From: Candidatus Adiutrix sp.
GTDB lineage: Bacteria > Desulfobacterota > Desulfarculia > Adiutricales > Adiutricaceae
Assembly: GCA_031286085.1 (NCBI GenBank)
Contig: JAITUX010000094.1
Span: 1 to 8,040 of the forward strand
Length of the DNA stretch: 8,040 nt
Direction of reading: 5' to 3'
The notes under the pieces are model-generated. The model was not told where the DNA came from, did not search any database, and saw only the letters and a list, made by a program, of their open reading frames with translations. The translations under genes were made by a program, and so were the position numbers. Every line of letters begins with the position of its first letter. Position 1 is the first letter of the stretch. Shown here in pieces: positions 4,301 through 8,040 of this stretch.

Positions 4301-6499
4301 TCAGCCAGCGTAGGCGAAGGTTATTTCGCCGATTATCTTGAGCTGCACGGAGCTGGTCAGTTCGCTGTGGCTCAGGACGACCAGGTTGGGTATGAAACGC
4401 TCGGTCAGCTTGCGGAGGTGGCGGCGGATGAGGGGGGTGCAGAGCACCACCGGCTGAAAGTTCTGGCCGGTCAGTTCCGTCAGGCCCTGGTTCAAGGCGT
4501 TTAAGATGCGCTGGCCGGTGTTGGGGTCCATGGTCAGGTAGGCCCCGCGGTCGGTTTCGTTGACGGCCTTGCCCAGGGCCTCCTCGATGTCCGCGCCGAT
4601 GGTCATGAGGGGCAGTTCCCCCTGGGCCGTGAGATATTGCCGGAGAATGGTCCGGGTGAGGCGCTGGCGGACGAATTCGGTCAGGAGGTCCACGTCCTTG
4701 GTGAGGTGGGCGTGGTCGGCCAGGACCTCCAGGATGCTGGGCATGTCGCGGATGGAGACCCGTTCCCGCAACAGGTTCTGCAGCACCTTCTGCACCTGGC
4801 CGAGGGTCAGGAGATCGGGCACCAGTTCCTCCACCACCTTGGCGTCGGTGGCGGCCACGCCTTCGATGAGCTTCTGGACGTCCTGCCTGGAGATGAGTTC
4901 CGCGGCGTGGAGGCGGATGACCTCGGTTAAGTGGGTGGCGATGACCGTGGCCAAATCCACCACGGTCCAGCCGGCGTGCTGGGCCTCGTCCTTGCGCTCC
5001 TCGGGTATCCAGGTGGCCGGCAGGCCGAAGGCCGGCTCGACCGTGGGCAGGCCGGCGATGGTCTTCTTGGCGTCGCCGGGGTTCATGGCCAGCTGGTGGC
5101 CGACCATCATTTCGGCCCGGGCCACTTCGTTGCCCTTGATGATGATGGCGTATTCGCCCGGGCGGAGCTGCAGGTTGTCGCGGACGTGCATGGGCGGCAC
5201 GATGAAGCCGGATTCCAGGGCGAACTGGCGGCGGATGGAGCGGATGCGCTCCAGGAGTTCCCCGCCCTGGTCGTCGTCCACCAGGGGGATGAGGCCGTAG
5301 CCCACCTCCAGTTCCAGGACGTCCAGGGGCAGGAGGGCTTCGACCTTCTCCGGGCCGCCGGCCCCCCGGGAGGGCGGGCTGCCGGGAGGGGAGCCCGGGG
5401 CCGCCGGGGGCTGGCCGCCGCCGGGGGCCGCCCCGCCGGGCGGCGGAGGCCCGGCCCCGGCCTTGCGGCCCGCGCCCGCCGGGGCCAGGGCCTCGGCCAG
5501 CTTGCGGCGGCGGTAGATGGCGTAGGCCCCGGAGCCGATCAACAGCCCGGTGGAGCAGAAGGCCGCCGTGGGCAGGCCCGGCAGGAGGCCGAAGAAAAAG
5601 ACCACCGCCCCGGCCAGGCCCAGGGCTTCGGGCCTTAGGGTGAACTGGCGGGCGTAGCCCTCGCTCATGGTCTCTTCGGCCCCGGCCCGGCTGACGATGA
5701 TGCCCGCGGAAACCGAGACCATGAGCGCCGGTATCTGCCCCACCAGGCCGTCGCCTATGGTCAGGATGGTGTAGGTCTGGGCGGCCGAGGCCACGTTCAT
5801 GTCGTGCCGCATAACGCCGATGACCAGGCCGCCCAGGAGGTTGATGAAGGTGGTGACGATGCTGGCTATGGAGTCGCCGCGCACGAACTTGGAGGCGCCG
5901 TCCATGGCCCCGTAGAAATCGGCTTCCCGGGCCACCTCCTGCCGCCGCCGCTTGGCCTCGTCCTCCTGGATGAGGCCGGCGGCCAGGTCGGCGTCTATGG
6001 CCATCTGCTTGCCGGGCATGGCGTCCAGGGTGAAGCGGGCCGCGACCTCGGCGATGCGGCCGGAGCCCTTGGTGATGACCAGGAAGTTGATGAGCACCAG
6101 GATGGCGAAGACGATGATGCCCACCAGGTAGTCGCCCTGGACCACGAAGAAGCCGAAGGCCTGGATGACGTCGCCCGCGGCGTTGGGCCCCTCGAAGCCC
6201 CGGAGGAGGATGACCCGGGTGGTGGCCACGTTAAGGGCCAGGCGGAACAGGGTCAGCACCAGGAGGAGGGAGGGGAAGATGGAGAAGTCCAGGGGCTTGA
6301 AGGTGTAGAGGGAGGTAAGGAGAACGATGATGGACAGGGTGACGTTGAAAGTCAGCCCCAGGTCCAGGATCACCGTCGGCACCGGGAAAATCATCACCGA
6401 CAGGATGGCCACCACGGCCAGGCCGATGCCCACCTCGCCGGAGGATTCTTTCAGGCGGCTTTTTAGCCGGCCGAACAGGCTGTCATCTTCCGCGGCCAC
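4301..6499 (-). CDS. flhA: FlhA, flagellar type III export gate protein
   Basis: FlhA forms the nonameric inner-membrane ring of the flagellar export apparatus, helps use the proton motive force and docks chaperone-substrate complexes. The 732-residue product has hydrophobic segments over about residues 23-330, the FHIPEP signature at 148-171 (RIAEVAARF, then LDAMPGKQMAIDAD) and FVRGDSIASI (205-214), where Asp209 matches the conserved acidic residue of this loop. The cytoplasmic domain runs from about 388 to 732 and includes TPLIRRHLRKL near the end. Between the two, residues 337-383 are almost entirely Pro, Gly, Ala and Ser, which makes the protein longer than the usual roughly 690-700. The start is GTG, with AGGA at 6506-6509 six bases upstream, inside the end of flhB (17-bp overlap), so translation is probably coupled. 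Flagellar FlhA is preferred over an injectisome SctV because of the fliR-flhB-flhA order. flhF and flhG do not follow; the gene ends at the terminator. Confidence 0.97.
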   Translation of the reverse strand: MAAEDDSLFGRLKSRLKESSGEVGIGLAVVAILSVMIFPVPTVILDLGLTFNVTLSIIVLLTSLYTFKPLDFSIFPSLLLVLTLFRLALNVATTRVILLRGFEGPNAAGDVIQAFGFFVVQGDYLVGIIVFAILVLINFLVITKGSGRIAEVAARFTLDAMPGKQMAIDADLAAGLIQEDEAKRRRQEVAREADFYGAMDGASKFVRGDSIASIVTTFINLLGGLVIGVMRHDMNVASAAQTYTILTIGDGLVGQIPALMVSVSAGIIVSRAGAEETMSEGYARQFTLRPEALGLAGAVVFFFGLLPGLPTAAFCSTGLLIGSGAYAIYRRRKLAEALAPAGAGRKAGAGPPPPGGAAPGGGQPPAAPGSPPGSPPSRGAGGPEKVEALLPLDVLELEVGYGLIPLVDDDQGGELLERIRSIRRQFALESGFIVPPMHVRDNLQLRPGEYAIIIKGNEVARAEMMVGHQLAMNPGDAKKTIAGLPTVEPAFGLPATWIPEERKDEAQHAGWTVVDLATVIATHLTEVIRLHAAELISRQDVQKLIEGVAATDAKVVEELVPDLLTLGQVQKVLQNLLRERVSIRDMPSILEVLADHAHLTKDVDLLTEFVRQRLTRTILRQYLTAQGELPLMTIGADIEEALGKAVNETDRGAYLTMDPNTGQRILNALNQGLTELTGQNFQPVVLCTPLIRRHLRKLTERFIPNLVVLSHSELTSSVQLKIIGEITFAYAG

Positions 6500-7565
6500 C
6501 GGGTTTCCTGCCTTTCAGTTTATAGACGTAGCCCAGCACCTCGGCCACCGCCTTGTAAAATTCCAGGGGTATGACCTGCCCCACTTCCACGGCCCGGTAA
6601 AGGGCCTGGGCCAGGGGCTTGTTCTCGACGATGGGCACCTTGGCCGCCCGGGCTATGTCCTTGATGCGCTCGGCCATGAGGTCCTGCCCCTTGGCCAGCA
6701 CCACGGGGGCCTGGGCCAAAGACGAATCGTAAACCAGGGCCAGGGCCAGGTGGGTGGGGTTGGTGATGACCACGTCGCTCTTGGGCACGTCGGCCAGCAT
6801 GCGCTTTTTGGATTGCTCCCGCTGGATCTGCCTGATCTTGGCCTTGATCTGGGGGTCGCCTTCCATCTGCTTGAACTCGTCCTTGACCTCCTGCTTGGTC
6901 ATGCGCATGTCGCGCATGAACTGCCATTTCTGGTAGGCGAAATCCATGAGGCCCAGGACCAGGAGGACCAGGACGAGCTTGAAGAAGAGGATCTGGGCCG
7001 ACTCCAGGATGACCAGGCCGATGGCCGCCGGCTCCATTTCGCTCAAGGTCACGAAAACTTCCAGGTCTTCCTTGATGGCCAGGTAGGACAGGTAGGCCAC
7101 CAAAATCAGCTTGAGGCAGTTCTTGACGGTGTCGATGACGGCCCGGAGCTTGAAAAAACGGCCCAGGCCGGTTATGAAGTTAAGCTTCTCGGGCTTGAAG
7201 GAGATGGCGTCGGGGTTGACCGCGAAGCCCACCTGCCAGGCGTTGACGGCCACGCCGACGAGCATGATCAAGAGGGCCAGGGGGATGATCATGATGAGAG
7301 CCTCGCGGCAGGCGGTGAGGACCCAGGGCCAGAAATCGGCCGTGGCCGGGTCGAATTCCGGCAGACGCCAGAGGAAGTGCCGGAAGGCCCCCACCATACG
7401 GTCCCAGCCCAGGGGGGCCAGGGCGGTCAGGGCCAGGCCGGCGGCCAGGAGCACCAGGGCCGAAGACACTTCCTGGCTCTTGGGCGCCTTGCCTTCCTCA
7501 AAGGCCTTGGAAAGCTTGCGCGAAGTAGGTTCTTCCGTCTTTTCGCCGCTGTCGTCGTTGGCCAA
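6483..7565 (-). CDS. flhB: FlhB, flagellar export switch protein
   Basis: FlhB is the inner-membrane export component that switches substrate class from rod/hook to filament proteins after self-cleavage. The 360-residue product begins with the typical cytoplasmic SGEKTEEPTSRKLSKAFEEG, followed by hydrophobic segments at about 34-52, 88-110, 142-164 and 183-208. The linker (212-260) holds RMTKQEVKDEFKQMEGDP. The cleavage site NPTH is intact at Asn269-Pro270-Thr271-His272, followed by the conserved ALALVYD. The tail ends in basic KGRKPGGRGR. The start is a TTG at 7563-7565: a TAG lies five sense codons upstream with no ATG or GTG between, GAAAGGA at 7574-7580 gives an eight-base spacing, and the next Met (57) would lose the conserved N-terminus. 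It lies 44 bases after fliR and overlaps flhA, so the three read as one operon. The gap contains an AT-rich stretch (7581-7596) but no convincing promoter. Confidence 0.97.
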   Translation of the reverse strand: MANDDSGEKTEEPTSRKLSKAFEEGKAPKSQEVSSALVLLAAGLALTALAPLGWDRMVGAFRHFLWRLPEFDPATADFWPWVLTACREALIMIIPLALLIMLVGVAVNAWQVGFAVNPDAISFKPEKLNFITGLGRFFKLRAVIDTVKNCLKLILVAYLSYLAIKEDLEVFVTLSEMEPAAIGLVILESAQILFFKLVLVLLVLGLMDFAYQKWQFMRDMRMTKQEVKDEFKQMEGDPQIKAKIRQIQREQSKKRMLADVPKSDVVITNPTHLALALVYDSSLAQAPVVLAKGQDLMAERIKDIARAAKVPIVENKPLAQALYRAVEVGQVIPLEFYKAVAEVLGYVYKLKGRKPGGRGR

Positions 7566-7609
7566 GCCCCGCGTCCTTTCCTAATTTTTTAATATTCAGC
7601 CCCAGCCGG

Positions 7610-8040
7610 CTATGGCCCCTGGGGCAGAACCAGAAGGTCCAATAACCGGCCCAGGGCGGCGTCGGCCCCCATGAGGGCCCGCCCCAGGAGGAGGGGCCAC
7701 CAGGGCAGGGACAGGCTCATGACCACCAGGCCGGCGACGATATAGATGGGCATGGAGACGAAGAGTATGTTCATCTGGGGCATGGCCTTGGCCACCACCC
7801 CGAAGGACACCTTGCAGCAGAAGGACACGGCCAGCACCGGGGCGGCTATCTTCAGGGCCAGCACATAGAGGCCGGCCATGGAGCGCATGAGTTCGCCGAA
7901 ATATTCCGGTTTGAAGGCCAGGAAGACGCCTGGCGGGGCCACCCGGAAGCTTTCCGTGAGGGCCTTGAGCACCAGGAGATGCCCGTTGGCGTAGAGGAAG
8001 AAAAGGGTCATGATGAGGTTGACCATGAGGGCGATCAAGG
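7610..8040 (-). CDS. fliR: FliR, flagellar export gate protein (C-terminal part)
   Basis: FliR is part of the FliP5-FliQ4-FliR1 gate through which flagellar proteins pass the inner membrane. The frame runs off the right edge, so only about 143 C-terminal residues are seen, roughly half of a normal FliR of about 260. The apparent first codon at 8036-8038 is an internal TTG (Leu), not a real start. Recognisable features are LFFLYANGHLLVLKALTESF near the beginning, a hydrophobic helix GLYVLALKIAAPVLAVSF, the conserved KAMPQMNILFVSMPIYIVAGL and a final amphipathic helix ending at TAG. Together with flhB directly downstream this supports a flagellar assignment. FliP and FliQ would be expected just to the right of the window. 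Confidence 0.93.
   Translation of the reverse strand, partial: LIALMVNLIMTLFFLYANGHLLVLKALTESFRVAPPGVFLAFKPEYFGELMRSMAGLYVLALKIAAPVLAVSFCCKVSFGVVAKAMPQMNILFVSMPIYIVAGLVVMSLSLPWWPLLLGRALMGADAALGRLLDLLVLPQGP

Noticed and set aside
4931..6466. Long plus-strand open frames opposite flhA (4931-5638 and 5804-6466)
   Set aside because: The translations are repetitive Gly/Asp/Glu/Arg-rich without domains, and FlhA on the minus strand explains the region fully.
6327..7592. A 421-codon plus-strand open frame across flhB and the start of flhA
   Set aside because: It is antisense to two clearly identified flagellar genes, and its composition (runs of Gly, His, Gln, Asp) is that of a shadow frame.
4301..8040. 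An injectisome (virulence type III secretion) rather than flagellar cluster
   Set aside because: The fliR-flhB-flhA order, the FlhB N-terminus, NPTH at Asn269 and the FlhA signature fit flagellar proteins better; no injectisome-specific gene is seen. Neighbouring genes outside the window would settle it.

Overview
The window looks like an ordinary chromosomal segment from a GC-rich, motile, Gram-negative-type bacterium. A periplasmic HtrA-type protease, a DUF1844 protein next to it and a fliR-flhB-flhA flagellar export cluster together suggest a deltaproteobacterium-like (Desulfobacterota/Myxococcota-type) lineage. That placement is inference from family distribution and composition only; there is no rRNA or marker gene here to settle it.

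Layout. Positions 1-96 hold the last 31 codons of an unrecognised plus-strand gene. Next comes a ten-TM EamA/DMT-type transporter (138-1058, +). Convergent to it lies a two-gene toxin-antitoxin module on the minus strand: a DUF1778 ribbon-helix-helix antitoxin (1670-1960) followed by a GNAT acetyltransferase toxin (1161-1673), overlapping by ATGA and with a near-consensus promoter at 1978-2006. Just upstream of the module, on the same strand, is a complete tRNA-Glu(CTC) with encoded CCA (2101-2176).

Between the tRNA and the next gene (2177-2337) is the most striking non-coding structure: two back-to-back promoters with identical hexamers (TTGATT, 17 bp, TAAAAT). Their -35 boxes form the outer ends of a perfect 10-bp inverted repeat. 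One promoter fires into tRNA-Glu (-), the other into a DUF1844 gene (2338-2751, +) and probably on into an htrA/degP-type protease (2807-4207, +). A perfect 9-bp tandem duplication sits just in front of the protease ribosome binding site.

The right half is a minus-strand flagellar type III export cluster read right to left: fliR (3' part only, from the window edge), flhB (TTG start) and flhA (GTG start, overlapping flhB by 17 bp). FliR, FlhB and FlhA are membrane components of the flagellar export gate. FlhB carries an intact NPTH self-cleavage site and FlhA has the family signature, plus an unusual Pro/Gly/Ala-rich linker. flhA and htrA converge on a textbook bidirectional terminator (perfect 15-bp inverted repeat, 4223-4256).

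I found no CRISPR array, IS element, prophage gene or clearly new multi-gene system. The points most worth a second look are the symmetric divergent promoter, the degenerate acetyl-CoA loop of the GNAT toxin, the FlhA linker and the position of the toxin-antitoxin module behind the tRNA.
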